From an uncultured Flavobacteriales bacterium (lineage in GTDB: Bacteria > Bacteroidota > Bacteroidia > Flavobacteriales > Crocinitomicaceae), in contig CAMPIU010000139.1 in assembly GCA_946886545.1 (NCBI GenBank), positions 1-7,521 on the forward strand: a stretch of DNA of 7,521 bases, written 5' to 3'. The position numbers and the translations under genes were made by a program. The notes under the pieces were generated by a model that did no database searches, had not been told where the DNA came from, and saw nothing but the letters and a program-made list of their open reading frames with translations. Below are positions 1 to 6,535 of this stretch, piece by piece. Each line of letters begins with the position of its first letter. Position 1 is the stretch's first letter.

Positions 1-1
1 T

Positions 2-3000
2 TCCTATACATTTGCATGGAGCAATGGTGCTGCAACTCAGAATATTTCAAACTTATGCGCAGGTGCTTATTCGGTAACCGTAACGGATGCCAATGCTTGT
101 ATTGCAACAGCGAATACGTCCATAACGGCACCGACTCCTCTTGTTGTAGCCCTTGTAAAAACCGATGCAACGTGTAACAATACATGTAACGGAAGTATTA
201 CGGTAAATGCTTCAGGTGCAACACCGGGATATCAATACAGTTTGAACGGAGCACCTAACCAGGCATCCAATAGTTTTACAGCTTTATGCGATGGGGCTTA
301 TACAATCCTGGTAACTGATGCTAACGGATGTTCTGCAACAGTGAATACAACGGTTACTGAACCGCCGGTATTAAATCTGACATTGGTTTCAACGGTTCCT
401 TCCAGCTGTGGAACGAATAATGGCTCATTAACTGTAAGTGCTTCGGGTGGTACACCTAATTATACTTATACAGTAGGAGCGGTAACTCAAGCATCAGGCA
501 CTTTTTCAGGACTTGCTCCGGCAGTATACAACGTTACTGTAACTGATGCAAATGGTTGTACACAAGTTCTTTCTGTAACTGTTGGTACAACTGTTTCCCC
601 AACTGCTTCAATTTTGAGTCAGCAACCGGTAAGCTGCTTCGGCGGATTTAACGGTTCGGCAGTTATTGGCTTTTCCGGAGGAACTCCTAACTATACTTTT
701 TCATTGTCTCCCGGACCATCAAATCAGGCCTCTAACGTCTTTAATAATTTAGCTGCAGGTTCTTACACGGCTACTGTGACTGATGCAAACGGATGTATTG
801 CAACAGTACCTTTAACAATTGCTCAGCCAGCTCAGCTTACTTATACTACAGTTATAACCAATGCTTCATGTAACGGAGTTTGTGACGGTCAAATTCAGAT
901 CAATGTTACCGGAGGTACCTCACCTTATGATTATTCACATGATAACGGTTCGACTTTCACACCTGCCAATCCAATTACGAACTTATGTGCAGGAAGTGTA
1001 GATATCGTAGTGCGTGATTTTAACGGATGTCTTGTCAATTCAACCGTAAATATTACACAACCTGCTCCTCTTGCAGCAACATTTACGACAGTTAACCCTG
1101 TTTGTAACGGAAGCTGTGACGGTTCAATCACAGTGAGTGCAAGTGGTGGTGTTCCGGTATACAATTATAGTTTAAACGGAGGGACGACTCAAGTATCTAA
1201 TATTTTGTTGAATGTTTGCAGCGGTACTCAGGATGTTGTTATTACAGATGCAAACGGATGTACGCTTGAAGTGAATCCGGTGTTGGTGGATCCACCAGCA
1301 GTTGAACTTGATTTGGTTTCAATGATTGAATCGAACTGCGGATTTAATAACGGAGAATTGGTTGTTATTGCAACAGGTCCGAATCCTGGCTTTACTTATT
1401 CAGCAAATGGAGGTCCTACTCAAACCAACGGAACTTTCTCAAACATATTTGCGGGAGCTTATGATATTATTGCAGTAGATAATTTGGGTTGTCAGGCACA
1501 AGAATTCTTCGGTGTAAATGACATTGAGATGAGCGGGGTTCTGATTCAACAAACAGATCCGCTTTGTTTCGGTTCGTTTGACGGAACGCTTGAAGTTACC
1601 AATGTAAGCGGAGCCGCTCCGATCAGTTATGAACTGGATAACTCGGGAGCCTCTCAATTTTCAGGATTTTTTCCAAATTTAGGTGCGGGAAGCCATATTG
1701 TGGTAATATCCGATGCAGGGAACTGTATCTTTACAATCCCGGTAAACCTGGATCAACCGGATCCGATCACATTTAACACAGTTGTTACGGACGTTGCATG
1801 TTTCGGAGCTTCTACCGGAGAGATTGAGTTCATTAATACTGCAGGCGGAACCGGTTCATACATGTTTAGTATTGACGGAGGAAATAATTTCGTGTCCGAT
1901 AGTACATTTACCGGCTTGCCAATCGGAACTTATAGCTTAGCTGTTACAGATGTCAACGGTTGTATGGAGTTTGATTCTGAAGATATTGTACAACCGCTTC
2001 CGATTGAAATTACCAATAACCATGTTGATTTGACTTGTTACCAAAATAATTCCGGATTTATTCAATTGGGTGCTACCGGAGGAAACGGAGGTTATCAGTA
2101 TTCAATTGATAATGGTGCGAATTTCTCGGCCTCAAGCTCTTTCTTTAGTTTATCTGCACAACTTTATAATATAGTTGTGATGGATCAGGAAGGTTGTCTG
2201 CAGGATACCACAATTACTTTAACTGAACCTACACCATTGGTTGCCGGTGCTACTTCAACAGATGTTTTATGTAACAATGCCTGTGACGGTACAATTACAG
2301 GTACAGGAAACGGAGGAACAGTTAATTATATGTTTAGTGTTGACGGCGGAATTATTTACAACGTAAGCGGTTTCTTCGATAACTTATGTGCAGGAACCTA
2401 CGACTTAATTGTTAATGACTTCAACAATTGTTTGGATACAGCAGATGCGATCATTGGTTCACCAACAGGGGTTACTCTGACAGTAACTATAACTCCTTCG
2501 ACTTGCGGAAATGCAAACGGTGAAATTGATATGAGTATGGCGGGTGGAACAATGCCGTATAACTACAGTATTGACAATGGAACAACTTTCACACCTGGCA
2601 ATGTGTTTACCGGCTTAATTGCTGATGATTATCCATTGGAAGCGGAGGATGCAAACGGATGCAGCGTTGATTCCCTTGTAACTGTTTTTGATCTTGCATC
2701 ACCTGTTATTTCCGGAGTGTATGTTACCGAACCTACTTGTTACAGCATCTGTGATGCCAGTGCGCATGTAAGTTCTGCCGGAGGTACGGGAGCTTTAACT
2801 TTTGAGATTAACGGAGTTTCGCAAACCGACAGTATATTTAACGGACTTTGTGCCGGGACTTACGACGTCATTATTACAGATGTAAACGCTTGTACCGATA
2901 CTTTAAGTATTCTTATTGATCAGCCGGATACATTAATTTTTACTACAGTGGCAACAAACCTGACTTGTTTTCAAAATCAGTCCGGATCAATCAATGTTAC

Positions 3001-3616
3001 CGTTCAGGGTGGTACAGGGCCGTTCGATTATTCGTATGATGGCGGTTCAACTTTTGGAGTTGTAGACAATGCCCAGATTCTTTCCGCAGGTAATTACAAT
3101 ATTGTTGTTCGGGATGTTAATAACTGTATAGCTACAGGAACAGAAGTACTTACTCAGCCTGCGTTATTAACTGCTACATTGAATCTGACTGATCCAACTT
3201 GTTTTGGTTTCTGCAATGGTTCTGCAGTTGCAAATGCAACAGGAGGAACACTAAATTATACTTATCACTGGAACGGGGTTGCAGGAGCTTCAAATACGAA
3301 CACAAACCTTTGTAGTGGAGCTTATACACTGGAAATTACAGACGCAAATAACTGCTCTTTCGATACCACATACGTGATTACAGATCCTATCGAGTTTGTA
3401 ATTGATTCAATTGGTCAAACCAATGCTTTATGTAATACTTCCTGTGACGGAACAGCTACAATTTATGCACCTGGAGCTGTTACTTACAGTTTTGACAATG
3501 GAGCAACTTTCGGACCTTCTAACACCTTAGGTTCTTTATGTGCCCAGGCTTACCAGATTCAGGCAACCAATGCTGCGGGTTGTATCGCATTGAGTTCCGT
3601 TGCTATTACTGAGCCG
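2..3616 (+). repeat. Array of SprB-type protein repeats (1 partial + 15 complete, 75-79 residues each)
   Basis: Repeat boundaries were set by eye at the Pro-rich linker. Unit starts are 2 (partial), 134, 365, 593, 830, 1064, 1295, 1532, 1760, 1997, 2231, 2465, 2702, 2927, 3161 and 3389. The consensus features are an N-terminal Cys in CxGxCDG or CxGxNG, a central GGT-P-Y-YS strand, an N-G-Cys element following TDAN, and an ending such as ITEP or LDQP. Seven repeats (units 1, 4, 5, 10, 12, 14, 15) carry four cysteines and eight carry two. Amino-acid conservation is clear, but long exact DNA identity is scarce. Short identical blocks remain, for example the 15-mer gatgcaaacggatgt at 782-796 and 1247-1261, so this is an old protein-level array and not a recent DNA expansion. 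Match to the SprB repeat family (Pfam SprB) is by motif recognition. Confidence 0.88.
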
Positions 3617-4882
3617 CTTCCTGTACAATTATTCTCCACAATGGATAGTTTAATGTGTACCGGTGATACTATTCCGCTTTTTGCAGTTGCAGTTGGAGGA
3701 ACAGCCCCTTATACTTATACCTGGAGCAACGGATTTGTAGGACAAACTCAAGATGTAATTCAAACAACTCCGGCAACGTATACAGTTTCAGTAACGGATC
3801 AAAACGGATGTACTACTGCAGCGCCGAATTCTGTTGACTTAACAATGCTGCCAATTCTGGCGTTCACATTAACAGGAGACACTTCAATCTGTAGCGGAAA
3901 CAATATTGTTCTTCAGTTGAATGTGACAGACGGTGCTCCGGCTTATTCCTATCAGTGGAGTACTTCTGCAAATGACACTTTGGACCAGATCACAGTTACA
4001 CCATTGTTGCCAACGCTTTACAGTGTAAGTATTTCCGATGTGTGTGTTACTGTCGATACAAATGTTCAGGTTAGCTTCTACTCGGTACCAACAGCACAGT
4101 TTGTTACAAGTGCTCAAGGCGGATGTAGTCCTTTGGATATTACTTTCTCCAATGACCTTGCGATCACGAATCTCCAAAACTGTACCTGGACTTTCTCAGA
4201 CGGACAGACATTCAATGGGTGTGGCAGTATCAATGCGACCTTTACAAATCCGGGTTGTTATGATGTAGCATTTACCGCAAATACAACAGACGGTTGTCCT
4301 GTTACAGGAACATTCAGCTCAGCGATTTGTGTTTACGACAATCCGGTCGCGAACTTCACTTATTCACCTCAATTACCAACTGAGTTGAATAATACGGTTC
4401 AATTTACGAGTTTGTCTTACGGTGCAAATACATTTGACTGGACATTCGGAAGCAGCTATGGAACTTCCACTGAGGAGAATCCGAATCACACATTCCATGG
4501 AGTCGATCCCGACCAAACAGTGAATGTTTGTTTGTTGGTTACTTCGGAACACGGATGTTTGGATTCTGTTTGCAGAGCGATCAAATTCTATGGCGACTTT
4601 CTGGTTTGGGTTCCGAATACTTTCACACCGGATGGAGATGAGTTTAACAACCAATTCAAACCGATTTTCTCAAAAGACCGGTTGATAGAGGATTACAATT
4701 TGATGATCTTCAATCGTTGGGGAGAATTAATCTTCGAATCTCACGATCCTGAGATCGGGTGGGATGGAACTTACCATGCGGAATTTGTTCAGGATGGAAC
4801 TTACACCTGGACGATCGATGTGAAAGACGGATTGAAAAATAAGAGCGAGAAATTTATCGGACACGTGAATAAATTACAATAA
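2..4882 (+). CDS. SprB-repeat giant cell-surface adhesin with T9SS type B sorting domain, 5'-truncated by the window edge
   Basis: The last 1626 residues of a secreted, very long repeat protein. The frame is open from the first complete codon at position 2 to the TAA at 4880-4882. The in-frame TTG at 242 lies inside a repeat and is not a start. In order: SprB-type repeats (residues 1-1205), two degenerate Ig-like repeats (1206-1362), two PKD-like domains (1363-1533) and a type B T9SS sorting domain (1534-1626). Known family: SprB of Flavobacterium johnsoniae is a mobile gliding adhesin moved by the T9SS/gliding machinery, and related proteins act in attachment. By inference this protein is exported by Sec, crosses the outer membrane by T9SS and binds surfaces or polysaccharide. 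Motility itself cannot be claimed. The signal peptide and promoter are outside the window. A hairpin terminator follows, so this is the last gene of its unit. It is rich in Thr, Asn, Gly and paired Cys and poor in Lys/Arg until the C-terminal domain. Family assignment is firm; ligand and role are unknown. Confidence 0.93.
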   Translation, partial: SYTFAWSNGAATQNISNLCAGAYSVTVTDANACIATANTSITAPTPLVVALVKTDATCNNTCNGSITVNASGATPGYQYSLNGAPNQASNSFTALCDGAYTILVTDANGCSATVNTTVTEPPVLNLTLVSTVPSSCGTNNGSLTVSASGGTPNYTYTVGAVTQASGTFSGLAPAVYNVTVTDANGCTQVLSVTVGTTVSPTASILSQQPVSCFGGFNGSAVIGFSGGTPNYTFSLSPGPSNQASNVFNNLAAGSYTATVTDANGCIATVPLTIAQPAQLTYTTVITNASCNGVCDGQIQINVTGGTSPYDYSHDNGSTFTPANPITNLCAGSVDIVVRDFNGCLVNSTVNITQPAPLAATFTTVNPVCNGSCDGSITVSASGGVPVYNYSLNGGTTQVSNILLNVCSGTQDVVITDANGCTLEVNPVLVDPPAVELDLVSMIESNCGFNNGELVVIATGPNPGFTYSANGGPTQTNGTFSNIFAGAYDIIAVDNLGCQAQEFFGVNDIEMSGVLIQQTDPLCFGSFDGTLEVTNVSGAAPISYELDNSGASQFSGFFPNLGAGSHIVVISDAGNCIFTIPVNLDQPDPITFNTVVTDVACFGASTGEIEFINTAGGTGSYMFSIDGGNNFVSDSTFTGLPIGTYSLAVTDVNGCMEFDSEDIVQPLPIEITNNHVDLTCYQNNSGFIQLGATGGNGGYQYSIDNGANFSASSSFFSLSAQLYNIVVMDQEGCLQDTTITLTEPTPLVAGATSTDVLCNNACDGTITGTGNGGTVNYMFSVDGGIIYNVSGFFDNLCAGTYDLIVNDFNNCLDTADAIIGSPTGVTLTVTITPSTCGNANGEIDMSMAGGTMPYNYSIDNGTTFTPGNVFTGLIADDYPLEAEDANGCSVDSLVTVFDLASPVISGVYVTEPTCYSICDASAHVSSAGGTGALTFEINGVSQTDSIFNGLCAGTYDVIITDVNACTDTLSILIDQPDTLIFTTVATNLTCFQNQSGSINVTVQGGTGPFDYSYDGGSTFGVVDNAQILSAGNYNIVVRDVNNCIATGTEVLTQPALLTATLNLTDPTCFGFCNGSAVANATGGTLNYTYHWNGVAGASNTNTNLCSGAYTLEITDANNCSFDTTYVITDPIEFVIDSIGQTNALCNTSCDGTATIYAPGAVTYSFDNGATFGPSNTLGSLCAQAYQIQATNAAGCIALSSVAITEPLPVQLFSTMDSLMCTGDTIPLFAVAVGGTAPYTYTWSNGFVGQTQDVIQTTPATYTVSVTDQNGCTTAAPNSVDLTMLPILAFTLTGDTSICSGNNIVLQLNVTDGAPAYSYQWSTSANDTLDQITVTPLLPTLYSVSISDVCVTVDTNVQVSFYSVPTAQFVTSAQGGCSPLDITFSNDLAITNLQNCTWTFSDGQTFNGCGSINATFTNPGCYDVAFTANTTDGCPVTGTFSSAICVYDNPVANFTYSPQLPTELNNTVQFTSLSYGANTFDWTFGSSYGTSTEENPNHTFHGVDPDQTVNVCLLVTSEHGCLDSVCRAIKFYGDFLVWVPNTFTPDGDEFNNQFKPIFSKDRLIEDYNLMIFNRWGELIFESHDPEIGWDGTYHAEFVQDGTYTWTIDVKDGLKNKSEKFIGHVNKLQ
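3617..4087 (+). other. Two degenerate Ig-like/SprB-related repeats (part of the adhesin)
   Basis: Two units of 78 and 79 residues (3617-3850 and 3851-4087) keep the repeat length, the first Cys (MCTGD, ICSGN), the central Y-TW or Y-QW strand and the late Cys (NGC, DVC). They lose the CDG/NG motif and the NLCAG loop. Trp in the central strand and the P-A/T-x-Y-S/T-V-S-V/I strand resemble bacterial Ig-like domains found near the C-terminus of many Bacteroidota adhesins. They look like a transition zone between the repeat stalk and the PKD domains. The exact family is not settled by eye. Confidence 0.6.
4088..4600 (+). other. Two PKD-like domains of the adhesin
   Basis: The first (4088-4345, 86 residues) has the PKD-type core CTWTFSDGQT, where the family pattern is W-x-F-G-D-G, followed by a Cys-rich strand region with six Cys in total. 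The second (4346-4600, 85 residues) shows FDWTFGSS, then NPNHTF, matching the classical 'NPsHtY' element, and ends in strands with three Cys. PKD domains are beta-sandwich spacers or glycan/protein-binding modules common just before the sorting domain in T9SS cargo. Assignment of the second is stronger than the first. Confidence 0.75.
4601..4879 (+). other. T9SS type B C-terminal sorting domain (CHU_C / gliding motility-associated C-terminal domain)
   Basis: The last 93 residues match the type B sorting domain pattern: VPNTFTPDGDEFNNQF near the start, YNLMIFNRWGELIFES in the middle, then GWDGTYH, QDGTYTWTIDVKD and the terminal FIGHVNKLQ. Known role: it directs cargo through the T9SS translocon. 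For type B cargo such as SprB this commonly requires a PorP/SprF-family partner. The domain has no Cys and more charge than the repeats before it. The protein ends right after the GHV strand, as usual for this family. Confidence 0.93.
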
Positions 4883-4901
4883 TCCGAATAGGAATAATTT
4901 G

Positions 4902-4937
4902 AAGCCCCGACCTGTATTTATGGGATCGGGGCTTTTT
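4902..4937 (+). terminator. Rho-independent terminator of the adhesin gene
   Basis: A perfect 9-bp stem, aagccccga (4902-4910) with tcggggctt (4926-4934), encloses a 15-nt loop in which CC/GG may add two pairs. It is followed by a T run at 4933-4937. It starts 20 nt after the adhesin stop codon. On the minus strand no T run follows the stem, so it should act mainly on plus-strand transcripts. Confidence 0.88.
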
Positions 4938-4957
4938 ATTTTATGATTTTACTATTT

Positions 4958-4985
4958 CGTGATAACAGGATATCATGTTATCACG
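4958..4985. repeat. Inverted repeat (9-bp arms) between the convergent genes
   Basis: Arms cgtgataac (4958-4966) and gttatcacg (4977-4985) are perfectly complementary around a 10-nt loop. Partial copies of the right arm continue directly after it (gttatcat, ttatc). No T run follows on either strand, so it is not a canonical terminator. It could fold in the 3' end of the minus-strand transcript and block exonucleases, or be a remnant of an extragenic repeat. Confidence 0.6.
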
Positions 4986-4993
4986 TTATCATT

Positions 4994-5012
4994 ATCCCGA
5001 AAGAATCGGGGT
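4994..5012. repeat. Short CCCGA/TCGGG hairpin downstream of the oxidoreductase stop
   Basis: The stem atcccga with tcggggt closes a 5-nt loop (aagaa); five pairs are perfect, the sixth is G-T and the seventh A-T. It lies 34 nt beyond the stop codon of the minus-strand oxidoreductase gene and could help end that transcript, although no T run follows on the minus strand. It shares its arm sequence with the palindrome at 6453-6470. Confidence 0.45.
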
Positions 5013-5046
5013 GAATCCAAAAAACAAACTTCTTTAAAATTTAACC

Positions 5047-6399
5047 TTACTTGTTTCCAGATACAAAAACTTTGTATTTCTCTGCGGCGTGTTTTCCGGA
5101 AATAACAGCACTGTTTTGGGTTTCCAATCCTTCAGACCAACCACCGGATAAATAAAGTGACGGAATTTCATTAACCTGTTTGTTTAGGATTGCCAGGTGT
5201 GCAATAAAATCTGTTGTGATCAGCGGGTGCCAAAAAGTAGTTGTATGAAGAAGTTTTCCGGATTTTTTTAATTGTTCAATGGCATCGGCATTCAACCAGC
5301 TTTTATAGATTCCATTCAATCTGTTTGAGATCATACCGAGATTCATCGTATTTGAGACTAATTGATTGGAATCAGTGGTAATCACATTCAAGAAGGCCGG
5401 TTTTTCTGTGTTCACAAAACTTGAATCCGTATGTAAGGCAATTTTTGCTTCAAAATAAGTGAGATGCTTTAAACTTCCAGTGATTTCATTTAGGCTGGGT
5501 TCCGATTTCACTATTTTAGCAGTTTGATCCGCATGCGTGGCAAAAACGACGAAATCAACCAATTCTGTTTGTTCAACTCCATTGCTGGAATAAGTTACCA
5601 ACCACTTGTCTTTTGACCGAACAACCTTTGTTACGGGAGAACTGCATTTGATCGTTACCTGATCAGTATCCATTTTCTCACCAATGCGCTGAATTAATGT
5701 TCCCATACCTTCAGTCATTACTTTGAATTTATTGGAAGCTTTTGGTTTCCGGAAGGCAAATAATTTTACAATATCAAGAGCTGAAGTTTTTTTGATTTCG
5801 GTGATCGTTGTTCCCAATGATGCAGCTAGGAAAGGGTAGATGATCTCATTTTTATATTGTTCTTCAAACTTTAGTTCTTTTACCCAGGTTTCAATACTAA
5901 TTCCTTTCCATTTATCCGGGCTCTTATACATCGCATAGGCTTCTTTGTTGAATCGTTTGAACTTCAGTAGTTTTCCCAATTTTTCACCGCGAAGCTTCAT
6001 TCCCAGAGGAGAAACCAAAACCGGTCTTTCTTCATTTTCTCTTTGAATCAAAAGAGTTCCTGCAACAGATTCCGTTTGATAAGGATCCGCTCCAAGTGTT
6101 TGTGTCAGAAATGCGATGTAATCATTCCAGGGGCCTTCCACGAAATATTGTGGTCCTGCATCGATATTTACTAATTTTCCTTCGTGATTTTTCACTGATA
6201 CCGTTTGTGCATTTCCTCCAAGTTTTACTTCTTTCACGAATAAAATGATCTGTGCTTTGGGGTCCAATTCCGAAATAAAATAAGCTCCGGAAACTCCGGC
6301 AATTCCACCGCCGATAACAGCAACTTTGGTCTGAGAAAACACATGGATGCAATTGAATGCAAAAACAAATACAAGAAGTAAACGGAAGGGAAATAACAT
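5047..6399 (-). CDS. Exported FAD-dependent oxidoreductase, amine-oxidase superfamily (COG2907-like)
   Basis: 450 residues, ATG at 6399, TAA at 5047. Residues 1-22 form a Sec-type signal peptide (hydrophobic LLLVFVFAF core), probably cut before or near Q23 in 'VFSQ'. The mature protein begins directly with a Rossmann dinucleotide-binding strand, VAVIGGGIAG (G30-x-G32-x-x-G35), then GGN at 61-63 and DAGPQYF at 80-86, as in NAD(P)-binding-8/amine-oxidase proteins. Further family-like parts are FATHADQTAKI (286-296), YFEAKIALHTDSS (315-327), FWHPL (389-393) and a C-terminal SGGWSEGLETQNSAVISG (418-435), which corresponds to the FAD-contacting end of COG2907 proteins. The role is a flavin-linked oxidation or isomerisation; the substrate is unknown. 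Amine oxidase, desaturase or protoporphyrinogen-oxidase-like activity cannot be told apart. No twin-arginine is present in the signal. It lies 136 nt after the upstream minus-strand gene and converges with the adhesin gene. No perfect promoter is visible directly upstream. Confidence 0.88.
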   Translation of the reverse strand: MLFPFRLLLVFVFAFNCIHVFSQTKVAVIGGGIAGVSGAYFISELDPKAQIILFVKEVKLGGNAQTVSVKNHEGKLVNIDAGPQYFVEGPWNDYIAFLTQTLGADPYQTESVAGTLLIQRENEERPVLVSPLGMKLRGEKLGKLLKFKRFNKEAYAMYKSPDKWKGISIETWVKELKFEEQYKNEIIYPFLAASLGTTITEIKKTSALDIVKLFAFRKPKASNKFKVMTEGMGTLIQRIGEKMDTDQVTIKCSSPVTKVVRSKDKWLVTYSSNGVEQTELVDFVVFATHADQTAKIVKSEPSLNEITGSLKHLTYFEAKIALHTDSSFVNTEKPAFLNVITTDSNQLVSNTMNLGMISNRLNGIYKSWLNADAIEQLKKSGKLLHTTTFWHPLITTDFIAHLAILNKQVNEIPSLYLSGGWSEGLETQNSAVISGKHAAEKYKVFVSGNK

Positions 6400-6438
6400 G
6401 AACTAACGGTTTTTGATGAATGGCTAAGATAATGGTAT

Positions 6439-6497
6439 AATTACGAATTACGTCCCGATAGCTATCGGGATACGAATTACGAATTACGAATTGAATT
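6439..6497. repeat. Tandem heptamer array AATTACG interrupted by a palindrome
   Basis: Two copies of aattacg (6439-6445, 6446-6452) lie left of the palindrome at 6453-6470. On the right are tacg (6471-6474), two more full copies (6475-6481, 6482-6488) and a degenerate tail aattgaatt (6489-6497). The array fills the spacer between two minus-strand genes, has no coding potential, and is of the simple intergenic repeat type seen in Bacteroidota. Its function is unknown. Confidence 0.75.
6453..6470. repeat. Perfect 18-bp palindrome TCCCGATAGCTATCGGGA
   Basis: The sequence tcccgatagctatcggga equals its own reverse complement. It has no loop as DNA; as RNA it would fold with a small terminal loop. 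It lies between the stop of the 302-residue gene and the start of the oxidoreductase gene. No T run follows on either strand. It is either an extragenic palindromic element, an RNA-processing or stability hairpin in a read-through transcript, or a dimeric protein-binding site. Confidence 0.8.
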
Positions 6498-6535
6498 GCC
6501 GATAACCACATCAATAATGATTACGAAAGCAGGAT

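Noticed and set aside
931..1657. Minus-strand open frames of 77 and 72 codons across the SprB repeats
   Set aside because: They are antisense shadows, favoured by the low frequency of stop complements in the repeat codons; there is no start context or protein motif.
3884..4268. Open frames on both strands inside the Ig-like and PKD region of the adhesin
   Set aside because: They are shadows of the long plus-strand frame, whose repeat structure is continuous; their products show no domain or signal.
4373..4654. Minus-strand frame of 93 codons opposite the second PKD domain
   Set aside because: It is antisense to a well-supported domain, has low-complexity composition and no recognisable product.
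242..4882. Frameshift or pseudogene status of the repeat gene
   Set aside because: The frame runs without interruption from the window edge through every repeat to an intact sorting domain and terminator.
6453..6470. Rho-independent terminator for the 302-residue gene
   Set aside because: The stem is good, but no T run follows on the minus strand (the next bases are CGTAATTCG), so it is listed as a palindrome only.
6439..6497. CRISPR-like array
   Set aside because: The units are 7-bp tandem copies without spacers around one palindrome; there are no repeat-spacer units or cas genes.
6122..6514. Minus-strand open frame of 130 codons overlapping the start of the oxidoreductase gene
   Set aside because: It runs through the signal peptide and Rossmann region of the real gene in another frame and through the heptamer array, and its product is Cys/Arg/Ile-rich with no domain signal.
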